Program-made: the position numbers and the translations under genes | Notes under the pieces: generated by a model | Told to the model about the DNA's origin: nothing | Seen by the model: the letters and a program-made list of their open reading frames with translations, nothing else | Databases searched by the model: none | In this document: positions 21,401 through 31,959 of the stretch, in pieces | Position numbering within the stretch: the stretch's first letter is position 1 | How the letters are laid out: every line of letters begins with the position of its first letter | Assembly (NCBI GenBank): GCA_009801015.1 | Contig: VHZZ01001380.1 | Location: 44,966 to 79,163, forward strand | Reading direction: 5' to 3' | DNA from: Silene noctiflora | Taxonomy: Eukaryota; Streptophyta; Magnoliopsida; Caryophyllales; Caryophyllaceae | Length of the DNA stretch: 34,198 nt

Positions 21401-24400
21401 TTGCTGAAAAAAAATGCAGTGAGAAGGCAAAGGGTAACTATACATTACTCCAACAATAACGAAGCCGTCCAGTAGTCTGATTAACTGCACTTGCCATTGA
21501 GGGATCTAGCTCACTGTATTCAACCACACCTAGAGGACCGCCCTTTCCACGTCGAACAAAGACACCGACTTTCTCTTGTGGATAGGCCTGTAAATCAGAA
21601 AAACATGATAAAGATTTTCTGCAACTTACTTAAGCTTTCAGATCGTAAAACAAAAAACATTAATATAACCACTTTAGTGTCCTAAGGTTTGGGAAAGGGT
21701 TTGAAAATTCTCACTTTGGAACCTAACCTATAACATAGTCAAATTTCTTTAAAAATAGAGACGTATTAATCTAAACTTCTAAAGTAGATGTGGAACAGTT
21801 AACAATGTACAGAACTTACTTCGATTGCTCAGAGGAAGTTCAACAAATATTAGACATTAATCGGCAGGCATAGTTTACCTTTTTCACAACTTTCGCAGCA
21901 GCTGCAACACCTTTATCCATGAAGTAGCCCAAGAAAGTGGGATCCGCAACTCGCACCTGTTATTACCAACAAAGAGGACACCACTAAGCTAACTAAAACA
22001 CATATCAAATAGATGGGTTGGCAGACTGCCTAAGGACTAGTAATTACGAGTGCATTGTCCACTCCATAGCAATCCACATATTTGATTCCCCGTGAAGCCA
22101 TATCTTCTAATAATCTTGAAGACTTTAGGGCTGCAAATATTTGAGTCAGTAGTCAGAACCAACCATATTCAGTTATAAGAGTAATAAGTCATATATAAGG
22201 AAGTTAAGGGGTGAAGATCCAAAGAAAGGACTACCTGTGTAAACTCCTCCATTTCCATCAGGAGCCTTTGCCACCTGAATATAGCAATTAATAACCAATA
22301 AATTCATTAACTGATAGTCACCTGAATTGGATCAAAGCATCAGGTTAAACCCCTCTTTTATGGTTGACTCAGTCAGTAGCAAGCCCCCTAGACATTAGAC
22401 ACTAGACTTTTCTGGTTTTCCACAAAATGATCAATTACATCCACTAAGAACTGGGGCACAATGAAATAGTGGTAAGCCTACCAGCTTCTTCATAGAAAGT
22501 ATCTAACCCACATCCTCCTACCTCCACCTCATGCCTCGGAAAAAAAAAAAAAAAAAAAAAGTGCACAAATCTGATAATAGATAGTAACCTCCGTTTCTAC
22601 GTGCTTTTCTCAATTTCCAAAATAAGCAAGGGGAAGCTTTAAAAAAAATGGAAATCGTGAAAAAAACAGATAAAGTACAAAGTTTGTTGGCAAATTTACA
22701 AAATAATTCAGAAACAAGAAAGGCTATGCCAGATGAACTCATTTCGATAAATTGGAAGATATTGACCACCTTTTTCCAGCCAAAACCTAGTTTACCAACT
22801 TCAACATTGACAATATACTCAATAGTTTATTAAGTTACAGCATGATACACGAATCATCCCGTTACATTAAGTAACACCAAGCTGTTATATTTTCCGTTGT
22901 ATACCTCAGCACAGTAAAAACGTCAGCATCTCAGCTGCTTCAACCGCTGTTCCTAGATGTCGCCGTTACATTACCCGTATTTCCAAGATTTAAGATACTA
23001 CCAATATCTGTATTGACTATAGTGTACATCGGTTTTGAAAATAGAGGTCTTCAGACAGAGTAGCTGGCCTACATGCCGCTACAGACATGGAAAAGCAACT
23101 AAATTTCAGATTAAGACGCGAAGATTAATGCATTAGTAAAGTTAAAATTACGGTCGCAACAGCCACGGCCTGTCACGTAATAAATCCGACACCTTGATAC
23201 CTATATTTCGCAAACTATATCGCAACCGTGACGATCAATATCGGGGGTTTATACCATGGTTAAGGGAGTTAATGGAAAACAATCAAGAATGACAAATTTG
23301 CAGGAAAAAAAAAAAGTCCACCAACAGTGTATCCAAGGATAAGTTTACTGGTTAACATTCAAATCTATGAAATACATGAAACCACAACACTAGGACTAGA
23401 AACTCCTTTTTACTTCCCCAGTCAAGTTCTATTCAAAGGCTTTGTGCTGATGACAGATATGACAAGAGAGTACAGGGATTAGGATTGATAGAGAACATAC
23501 TTTATAAGGAGTTTCCATGATGAATCTTCCATCATTTGAAACACAAGGTAATGTACCCTGCTCGAAGAAGGTTACCTATGGAAAAAAACAGCAATTATAA
23601 ATAAACTTAACTTACTCTGCAAATTAAAAAAGCCACGTTAGTCAAAAGTGGTAACGTGGAAATGCATACTTGATCAGCTTCCAGGCCAAAGTATTTATGA
23701 CTTTCAAAGAATTTGCGTGTTTGTAAATCAGTGAAGGGGCTAGTCATTATGTACCATTGGATAGGCACTCCTGCCGCGCCTGCAGAGTACCATTAGTAAA
23801 ATGATTAGGATATCTCATAGAGTTAATTTTAAGGATTAAGGGTACCACAGAAACACATCTTACCCTCACTCACAAATTCAGCTGCTAAATTCTGAATGCA
23901 TATAATTCTCTCAGCCTGAAGCTGGAAGAGTGACTTCCCAGATGGAAGTCCAATATCTGAAATGAGATTCAAATTAAAATTGTAAAATCAATAAGCGAAA
24001 AAATTTAAACCAGTATACGGAAAAAAAATGTGCAAAAAAGATTCGTGTATATTTTGTCTTAATCAGCATTTCATAACAAAAAGGAAACAAATGCAAGTGC
24101 AAGAGAAGACCGCTCCATCAACACACATCCTAATTCTGGGAGAGGGGAGAAACGAGATTTGATATTGCCTGCCTGTGATCCTTTGACAATAAAGCTCAGC
24201 GATACATCAATTCAAACAACATCACTGGTAATCTCATTAGACTACAGTGCACACTACAAAAACAGCAATTTTTTCAAATTGATTCAAAACCACAATCATA
24301 AATGTATTTTGCAGAAACAAGGGCTCATTTACAACACCCCATCAAAGATTCAAACAGCCGGTTCAAAACAAATATCAAGGTAGATGGAATTCTGAAACGA

Positions 24401-25817
24401 GGATTTCATCGGCACACACGTTACCCAGAACTTTATAGTTCAGAAATAAGTTGATTACTTACTGAAGCAGCCTTTAGGATCTGAACTTCCAAGCCGTGTT
24501 CCCTGCATTGACATTGAAGCATATCTCGCTATCATTTTTATACCAGCATTTGTAAATTAAAGCTAACCAGAAGAGGGGATTAATCCTGACAATGTTATCC
24601 CTGATTACATGATTGTTTGTTTATATGCCTTCCTGGCAATAAAAGTCCTAATAAATGCTAGAAAAGAGAAGATGCACAGCGAGAATTAGCCTAATAAGTC
24701 TGGGATACAACACGGCTCTAACATCACATCACATTTTGCTTAGAGATTTTGAAGGTTACCACGGCAATTTTGAGGTGGTATCGGCCCTAATTAAGGCGCC
24801 ACGACTAATTTAAAACACCATGCAGAGAAGCCAATATATATATATATCGTCGAGAGTAATACACTAGGCCTGAATGTATGAATTATTGCAGATAAAATTA
24901 TTCCAAATCACTCGGTACCTTATAAGTATTCATATCTCTGTATTATAAATTAATACTCCGTATGACAGTAAAGTAAAAAAGGATCTACCATTTTTTCCTC
25001 AAAAGCATAAAAAAAAATAGTACAAAATGCACTTATTCATTAAACTTTTAATCAGGTTATAATCATAATATAACAAATGGATTATCATGATTGCACCTCC
25101 AAAAAGCAACACATATCAACGCAGAGTTGAAGAATCTGAAATTTTTTAATAATTTTTCATATAATCATGATTACCACTAAGAAAGTTAAATCCAACACCC
25201 AATTATTTGGTTATCCAATTCCGCCTTTTCACTCTCATTACAAAAATGTCAAGTACAAAATACTCCATAGTCCCAAGGAATAAATGAATACGAACACCAA
25301 TAATGTAATATACTGTGTATATATTAATTAAAAGTAGAATACCTGTCCACCGGACAAAAGGAGGACAGCCAACTTGCCGTCATGGATGGCCTTAAGACCC
25401 GTCTTCCACCACCTTTCCCTATCTTCCACCGACCGCTCCTCGACTGTGGACACCATATTCTCCGGCACTGGCTCAATTGCCGCCATTGGCAATCCTAAAA
25501 ACCCAATAAATTTGCCATCAATTTCCAATATTCATCTAAATGACTCACCAATCAACAGCATTAATTAATTAGACATCAAAAAAGCAAAACCACACTTTGA
25601 AATCAAAATTAAATATTCCATTGATGATGAGCTAATTGTCCCAAAATTTTCCCACATAATTGATTTGAATCACTAACACCAATTCACATGTATCGACACA
25701 ATTAAATCACTAAGTGGGACGAATTGAGCATGTAAGTTAAAAAAAGGTGAGATTCTAACCTTGAGAACGAAGCGAACATCGGATGATCCGATCAATCCGC
25801 AAGAGATCCAAGGTCTG

Positions 25818-25860
<43 letters not shown>

Positions 25861-26131
25861 ACATCTAGATGAAAAGAAGAAGAATTGGCGAAAGGGACGA
25901 TAAGGTAGTAATTGCATTGTATTGAATTGTAATGACCTGGATATCATGGATGAGGTGTTGACGTTCATTTAGAGAAAGATCATCCCAAAAAGCGAAAGCG
26001 TCTTCTTGACCGTAATCCTTGAGACGTTCAAGAAGCGATTGAGGAGGAGCATTTGCGGCTGACATTTCTTCTAGATTGTTGTCAGGGGTGGCTTCCATGA
26101 CGGCGGTGGTTGTAGAAGATGGTTCCCTCAT
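18463..26131 (-). CDS. GlcNAc1pUT: UDP-N-acetylglucosamine pyrophosphorylase (UAP)
   Basis: Fifteen exons in transcription order: 26131-25937, 25814-25760, 25494-25343, 24502-24463, 23956-23864, 23779-23670, 23575-23501, 22274-22235, 22130-22048, 21956-21879, 21587-21444, 20032-19965, 19500-19386, 19076-18920, 18560-18463. They join through GT-AG introns to 1503 nt, 500 aa, the usual family length. The enzyme makes UDP-GlcNAc from UTP and GlcNAc-1-phosphate in the cytosol, feeding N-glycan, GPI-anchor and O-GlcNAc synthesis. Evidence: LLERLKDYGQEDAFAFWD (33-50), the nucleotide-binding LLSGGQ-GTRLGSSDPKG across the exon 3-4 join (about 129-145), FFEQGTLPC (about 218-226), VDCYGVDNAL, GKGGPLGVVEYSE, ending GRTFHAPCEITF. 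All exons are open. The start at 26131 matches family length, but an in-frame ATG exists 78 codons upstream at 26365. The gene is tail to tail with UreD. Confidence 0.97.
25818..25859 (-). repeat. 42-nt poly(T) tract at the 3' splice site of UAP intron 1
   Basis: An unbroken run of 42 A on the plus strand reads as T42 directly before the CAG acceptor (25815-25817) of UAP exon 2. It replaces the usual mixed pyrimidine tract. Its length may be polymorphic or affected by sequencing slippage. Confidence 0.9.
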
Positions 26132-26365
26132 TGTTATGGAAGTTAGTTGAAGTGGAGTGTCGGTGGTTAGTGAGTGAGTGAGTGAAGGAGTAAAATGAAT
26201 AAATAAATGAATGAATGAATGAGGAGATAGAGAAGAAAGATGAAAGATAGACAGAGAGTGGCAATTAAGGTTTGTGTTTGGTTGTGTCGGGAAAGAAACA
26301 ATACTACTATACAAGCAAGCAAGGAAGCTACAGAGGAACACCCGCTTACTAGGCGGATTCTCCAA
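26132..26365 (-). promoter_or_regulatory. UAP leader with simple repeats and an in-frame upstream ATG
   Basis: On the minus strand the leader has CATT/TCAC repeats (plus-strand (GAAT)n at about 26197-26223 and (GAGT)n at 26171-26186). It stays open in the UAP frame from an ATG at 26365, which would add 78 residues rich in Ser, Thr, His and Phe. A second upstream ATG at 26264 opens a 60-codon frame that overlaps the main start in another phase and could lower translation. The extension is not a family feature. Confidence 0.5.
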
Positions 26366-27854
26366 CTTCCAATTTTTGCTTTTTTCTTCTTTTTATTTTT
26401 ACCGACTTTTTATGCTCCAAGCCGTCCTATTTTACGGTTAAAATAGGTCAAGTAATATTTCGATTTTATGGGTAAAACAAATATCTTTTTTTGTCCCGAC
26501 ACATTTTACTTTTATTTTATTTAACATATTTCACCCGTCTTAATATATATATATATATATATGAGTGAAGGAGAAGAAGTAGATTTAGATTGAGTTGTAA
26601 AAGACGTGATGGATGTCAGACAAATAATCAATGTCACGGTTGGTGTTTTGAATAGGAAGGATATCTCACTCTCCCTCACTTTCTAGACGTACAAATGGAT
26701 GATTAGACTCAGTAGACTACATGTACAGATGTGTGCTCATCCATCAATCAAGGACTCCTGGGCAACAACAAAGACACCATGCACAAGTTGGTTGCAGTCT
26801 TCCTCATCTAACGCCAGCCAATCCTCCGGAAGAATTGGGTTTCATCCAAAGAAAAATAAATACCAACAGTTTCAAACATGGTTCAAAAGCATCTAAAAAT
26901 TTACTCAACTTTAATCTAAAATTACTCGGACAAAAATATTCTTATGGGATCGACGAGCGTTAATGTATCCTCCACTCCTTCCTAGACAATAAGAGCTTTG
27001 ATCTCAACCCGATATTAATATGGCTTCTATTTGGTAAACTCTTAACGTGATAAACTAAATCCAAGTTAGATATGTTTGTACAATTTAATCTACAATGACT
27101 CGATACCGATATGATTTCACCTATTCACATATTATTCATTGCCATCCTTAGGATTGACCTCAAAAAAATGAACAGCTTGAAACCTCGCTCAATAGAAATA
27201 AAAGTTGGTGAACTATAACTCAACAAACAAATGTCAAATCGATTCGTATAAATTTAATTTAACACGACTTGTAACTTGAAAATAACGTAATACGATTGAT
27301 GATACAACAACTAGTTCGTTTCATAATAATTCGACTAAGATCTACTTGATAGATAATGTAATTATTGACGTTATAATATAAAAGAATCAAAATAACTAAA
27401 CATTAAAATAGATTGGCTAACTAAATATGAAAATTTAATGTTACATATTTAAAAGTATGCTATAAGATATTTGTCAACCTTTGCAATTTGAAAACACATA
27501 GCATAGGTCATAGGTGGATTAGTAATTAGCTACTTGATAAATGTATATATGTTTGTCAAACCTAAAAGGTTGAAATTTGAGTCTAACTCGAAATAATTTG
27601 AAAAAACATTTTCCATCAACACGAGCTTTGTTTATTTTATTTTTCTCAAATCTATTAATCGAGTGACATATAAGTAAAACTAACAAAAAAATTTGAGAAA
27701 AGACAAAAGTCCAAAGAGTGCTCTCATATGAACGTGAACGTTTTACTCAAGTCATATAAGGTCAGGTTCAACTCGAATTTGCACTCAACCTCATGATTGG
27801 TTTAACCGAAATTAAAACTAGTTATGACATACATAGTAATTAAATTTAAGGGTT
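26366..27854. other. AT-rich intergenic region between QRT3-like and UAP
   Basis: Holds the UAP promoter side and a (TA)n microsatellite at 26542-26562. The rest is AT-rich sequence with no recognisable gene or element. Confidence 0.5.
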
Positions 27855-27944
27855 TAACAAGGGGACTAGTCTAGTTGTATATGTCAACTAGCTTAGTGTG
27901 TAAAGTCATTAGAGGTGTGTACTCATGACTTGGGTTCAAATCCC

Positions 27945-28000
<56 letters not shown>
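27855..28000 (+). mobile_element. Short tRNA-derived SINE with long A tail
   Basis: An A-box-like TAGCTTAGTGTG (27889-27900) and a B-box GGTTCAAATCC (27933-27943), about 33 nt apart, form a tRNA-type polymerase III promoter. An unbroken 54-nt A tail (27947-28000) follows almost at once, so the element has a tRNA-like head and virtually no body. The left end is approximate. No target duplication was found next to the tail. Confidence 0.6.
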
Positions 28001-28001
<1 letters not shown>

Positions 28002-28342
28002 AAAAAGCGAACTGAGCTCATTTGCACCTTACATACTTCGAAGATTTTTATGACCTTTGTTGTAAGCAATAGTTGAAGCCTCATCTGAATTTTCTACTCA
28101 GACATTATCCTGGACAATTTCCTCAAGAAGAAAAAGCCACAAGCAAAGCATATCACAATAGTGCACCCACAAGCAAAGCACATATCCATCCCAAATGGCA
28201 TTCCTAAAAAAAAAAAAAAAAAAAACTAACTTGTTTTTCATATGCATAAATTTAGAATTCCATATAGTCTAATTACACTTCTTACATGAATCACTACTAT
28301 CCAACAACCAAATATGACTAATGTGATACCTAAATTGAGTAA
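28001..28342. other. Spacer after the QRT3-like stop codon
   Basis: Contains a short direct repeat CACAAGCAAAGCA (about 28138 and 28169) and a poly(A) run (about 28205-28224). It includes the probable 3' untranslated region of the QRT3-like gene. No coding sequence is seen. Confidence 0.5.
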
Positions 28343-30844
28343 TCATTTTCCACCTCCTTGATCAACTGTGACATAAACGCTCGTGGGTGCGACTATATTA
28401 GACTCGATTACTACTCGATTATTCGACACATTCCTTAAAGCGTAACTAGGAAAAGAATCACCATCTGTACTTAACGTGTAATGAACATGTTTAATGAGGT
28501 TTGGAAAAAGAAGAACTCCATTAAAATCGGCAGTCCATGAAGTTGCATTCCCATTCACTGCTGCTCTTGCAATTGTCGCCTTCATGTTCATCCCATTTGC
28601 GTTATTTCTGTCTACCAAAACTTGATCAACGTCCCCAAAAGACCCGTCTAATTGTACAATATCAATCCCCTTTCCTGATCCTGAGAATATATTATCGACA
28701 ATATTGACTCCACGAGCAATGCCCTTGACCGATTTCAATGAAATGAAAGCATCTCCTAAGAAAAAGTTGTTAGAAACTATGAGTTGAAAAGGATCTTCGG
28801 CCACAATCCCAGTATAATCCAAGTACGAGTTCACAATTCTAGTTTGAGTTAATCCTGGTAACTTCAAATAAATTCCAGTTCCTCCGAAACCATAGGCTTT
28901 GTTATAGCAATGTACCCCAGAAAGAAGGTTAGCCTGACCGGAAACCATAATTCCAGTTTCAGCTGAAAAAATCATTACATCAGTAACGACATTGTCATTA
29001 CCATTCAAGGTTATTCCTGTCCCACTAAAGTTCCTTTCTCTTGGATGATTCCCAGCAGTTATATGTTGGCCTATAAACGAGCTCCGAATTAAGGTCTCAT
29101 GACCACTTTGGACGAGAATTCCGTCGGTCATAAAATGGGTGATAAAGCAATTGTCAATGCCAATTCGAAGGGAATTTGTGAGGAGAATTCCGCCACCTCT
29201 GAAGTTGCAATCCAACATTAAGTCCCTAAATGTTATGTACTCAAAGTTGTAGGATGATGTAGAGGCAGTAACAAGATTTTGAGGAGATGATGGTAGTGAA
29301 AGTTCAATGAGATAGCGGTTGGTGCCGAAATTGTCTGATGCTCGTAGTGTTCCTCCATGTATCTGTTTCACAATAAATTTTATCCAACATTCACTATATT
29401 TACAGGCTCTCTTACTTCTTAGCAATAGAATTGTAATGTGAAAGAAATGATTAAGACAAAAGGAATAAACGAGTATTAATTATTAAATCGTGCTAGTATA
29501 TGAAGAAATGTGTATGGACTACGTACCAAGATATTGCCAAGGTGTAGTGTAGGAAAATGAAGAGGACGAGAAATTAAGTAAGTACCACCATCAAAATTAA
29601 TCTCTAACCCTCCCAGATTGGTAATGCCATCCATTAAATACCCATTGTTGTTGTTGTTGTTGTTTACGCTCTCGCTGACATCGGAAAATACTCTTAGTAG
29701 AGCTTCCGTACTGTCGCTTTTCCCTGTTGGGTCTGCTCCATACGACGTTACATGGAACACACGTCCACTTTTTGATTTCCCCTGAGTACATTTCATATGT
29801 TCATCTGAATCATCTCATAGTATCACGCCATCGTTTTTTATTTTTTTGAGCATTTAAATCTAATTTTAATCGCAAGTGATAAAATAGAATGACATAAGTT
29901 AACCTAAAATTTGGAGTTTTAACTAATAGGATGATAATAACATTAGAGTTAATCTTAAAGGTAGAGACCTCTTTTACACTGGTAGTGCAAAAAACTCAAC
30001 TGCCTAGCTATAGTCAATTTATAACTTGTAAGTTTGGTCGATTATTTTGGAATAAAATGGATTGGATTGGGTTCATTCTACTATCACTAGTTATCTTATT
30101 AAAGCCGATCAAAGTTTATTGGGTTAAAAACGTTTGACCGGTTGTAACTCTTGCAACAAGTTTCGAAAGTGACAAACTATTTTTTTCAAATTGAAGATCT
30201 CGTAGACCGATTTGAAAAAAGAATCGTAGCGTTCCAAACTCATGACCACGAATTATAAGCCGTCGAAGGTTTTTTAGTTGAAAAAGAAGGGTACCCATAG
30301 AAATTCAAAACACACAGAGGTACCATGTAGAATATCCATGAAAATTTTATAATTTTGACACCTACATGAGAAAAGATATTGACGAAATGAAATGAGCGTA
30401 CATCAGAAACGTGCAAAAAAACAAATGATAATAATTAACCGGGAAGGAGGGAGTCCTGACTATTACTGTAAAAAAATTTTAATCGGTTTAAATTTAAATT
30501 CTTACTCCGGAATTAAACAGTCACACTATATAATGACTAAGAAACAAAATTGTTCAAGATAAGTAAATGTGAACATATTACGTACTCACCATGGGAGGGT
30601 AAAAAGCAGGGGAAGGTGATATTAAGGTGGAAGGAGGAGCAGAAATTGAGTCCTTAAAAGCCTCTATTTTCTTAACATAATGATCAACAACTTGTCCTTG
30701 ATGAAAAAAATGGCCTCTAATTGATCTACCAAATGAATTATCACCATGTACTTCAATAACCAAAAGATGACCCATTAACTCTATGATTATCAAAATGTTG
30801 AGTAGTAGTAGAAGTGCCCTTGTCACCATTGTCGAAACCTTCAT
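28343..30844 (-). CDS. QRT3-like polygalacturonase (pectin-lyase-fold) protein
   Basis: Exons 30844-30590, 29781-29527 and 29362-28343, all in phase 0 with GT-AG introns, give 1530 nt, 509 aa. Arabidopsis QUARTET3 is of similar size; it degrades pectin so that microspores separate. The N-terminus has a strong signal-peptide core (ALLLLLNILIIIELMGHLLV, about 10-29), so the protein is probably secreted to the wall. Exon 2 carries the Pectate_lyase_3 entry motif VTSYGADPTGKSDSTEALL (about 96-114), a seven-Asn run, and NFDGGTYLISRPL. Exon 3 encodes the right-handed beta-helix, with repeated turns such as GGGILLTNSLRIGIDNCFI and GTGITLNGNDNVVTDVMIF. The family lacks the classical GH28 catalytic signature, so enzymatic activity is inferred from QRT3. 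An upstream in-frame ATG at 30880 would add 12 residues (MNYKTVKEKREE). I prefer 30844 because it gives a compact signal peptide. Confidence 0.92.
29644..29664 (-). repeat. AAC-repeat coding for poly-Asn in the QRT3-like gene
   Basis: The plus strand has a (GTT)n run, giving seven consecutive Asn codons in exon 2 between the SDVSESV segment and GYLMDGI. It falls in a loop region before the conserved NFDGGTY motif and may vary in length. Confidence 0.85.
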
Positions 30845-30930
30845 TTCTTCTCTCTTTTCTTTTACGGTTTTGTAGTTCAAACACTAAAAGATCGAGAGAG
30901 CAAGTGAAAAGAATGGCATTGTTTATGTGT

Positions 30931-30942
30931 TTATATATATAT
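30931..30942 (-). promoter_or_regulatory. Putative TATA box of the QRT3-like gene
   Basis: On the minus strand TATATATATAA lies about 90 bp before the ATG at 30844 and about 55 bp before the alternative ATG at 30880. Both starts are compatible with initiation about 30 bp downstream. Confidence 0.5.
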
Positions 30943-30944
30943 TG

Positions 30945-31589
30945 TTTGATTTGTGTTGGAAATGGAGGAGAAATGTATGTAAGGAATGCATGGAAAGAGA
31001 AAGGGCTAACTAAATGGAGGGATTAATGCAAAGAAAAATGGGAGTATTCATTTATTGGACTTGTTTTCCTATGCTCATACATTAAACACCCTTGAGTTAG
31101 TTTAGGTAATTTTAATGTAAGTATTGTTGTTATTCCGTATGATTTTGAGGGACTTGAATACCTTGTTTTTATGCCACATCTCTTTGCCTTCGAGTCTTGG
31201 ACAATTAAATTCTCCAAGTGTTTTCTCAATATATATTTAAGAGAAGGCAATAAAAATTGTTGTCGCATTTGCCTCTTTACTCTTTATGTATACAAAATAA
31301 ATCATACTTGTATGTACATTGTTTGACAATATGTTGAAACTTACAATGGTAAGAGGTTGTTCTACTTTAATCGGACTTCTAAAATTCGAGCGTTTTCAAA
31401 TGCCGAAATGTTAAAACTCATGAGGGAGAGTTTTGTCATTACTCTGGTGTTACCGGCTTGAAACCAAACACCGAATGATAATACATCATTAAAATGTTGG
31501 AACTTACAATGTATAAAAGGTAAATATTTCATAATTTTGAAATTCAAGCGAATTTGAAAATGTTGTTTGGTCATATAGAGCTGGCTCCA
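30945..31589. other. Intergenic region upstream of the QRT3-like gene
   Basis: AT-rich. The string ATGTTG(A/G)AACTTACAATG occurs twice (about 31331-31348 and 31494-31511) as a direct repeat. No gene or clear mobile element is seen. Confidence 0.45.
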
Positions 31590-31948
31590 CTCTCGAAAAG
31601 GAAGCTAAAAAATGGAAGAACACACATTTTCCTCACTTTGATCTGTTGGCTATGCTTTTTTCAAAAGATTGAGTCACTGGTGATGAATCTGGTACAACTA
31701 AGGAGAATAGAGTTCACATAACAGCAACTATTACTGACTCGAATGATAAGAGTGGGGGCACGATGGAAGGTAAGATGGGTAATTCTAAAGACTCGACTGA
31801 TTCTAAGAAGGGGAAAAAAAAAAGAAAGGCAACTGAAGACATTTTACGAGAAGAAATTTCATTCATCAAACAAGGGTTGGACAATGTTGCACAGACTCTT
31901 CGTGAAGGAAATGAAGTAATTGAGAAGGGTCGTCCTCGAGTTTATTGA
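31590..31948 (+). pseudogene. Myb/SANT-like domain protein, C-terminal fragment, decayed
   Basis: One plus frame reads KKWKNTHFPHFDLLAMLFSK, then after an in-frame stop (31670-31672) continues through a Lys-rich KKGKKKRKATEDILREEISF and FIKQGLDNVAQTLREGNEVI to EKGRPRVY and a second stop at 31946-31948. In plant Myb/SANT-like proteins (L10-interacting MYB type) similar text links the DNA-binding domain to a C-terminal helical region that follows RPRVY. Here both the N-terminal domain and the C-terminal region are missing. This is a broken fragment, perhaps brought in by a transposon. Family assignment rests on memory of these motifs. Confidence 0.55.
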
Positions 31949-31959
31949 TGGAGGGTTTT

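Noticed and set aside
22539-22560. Poly(A) run in UAP intron 7 as a retroposon tail
   Set aside because: No polymerase III boxes or target duplications were found beside it.
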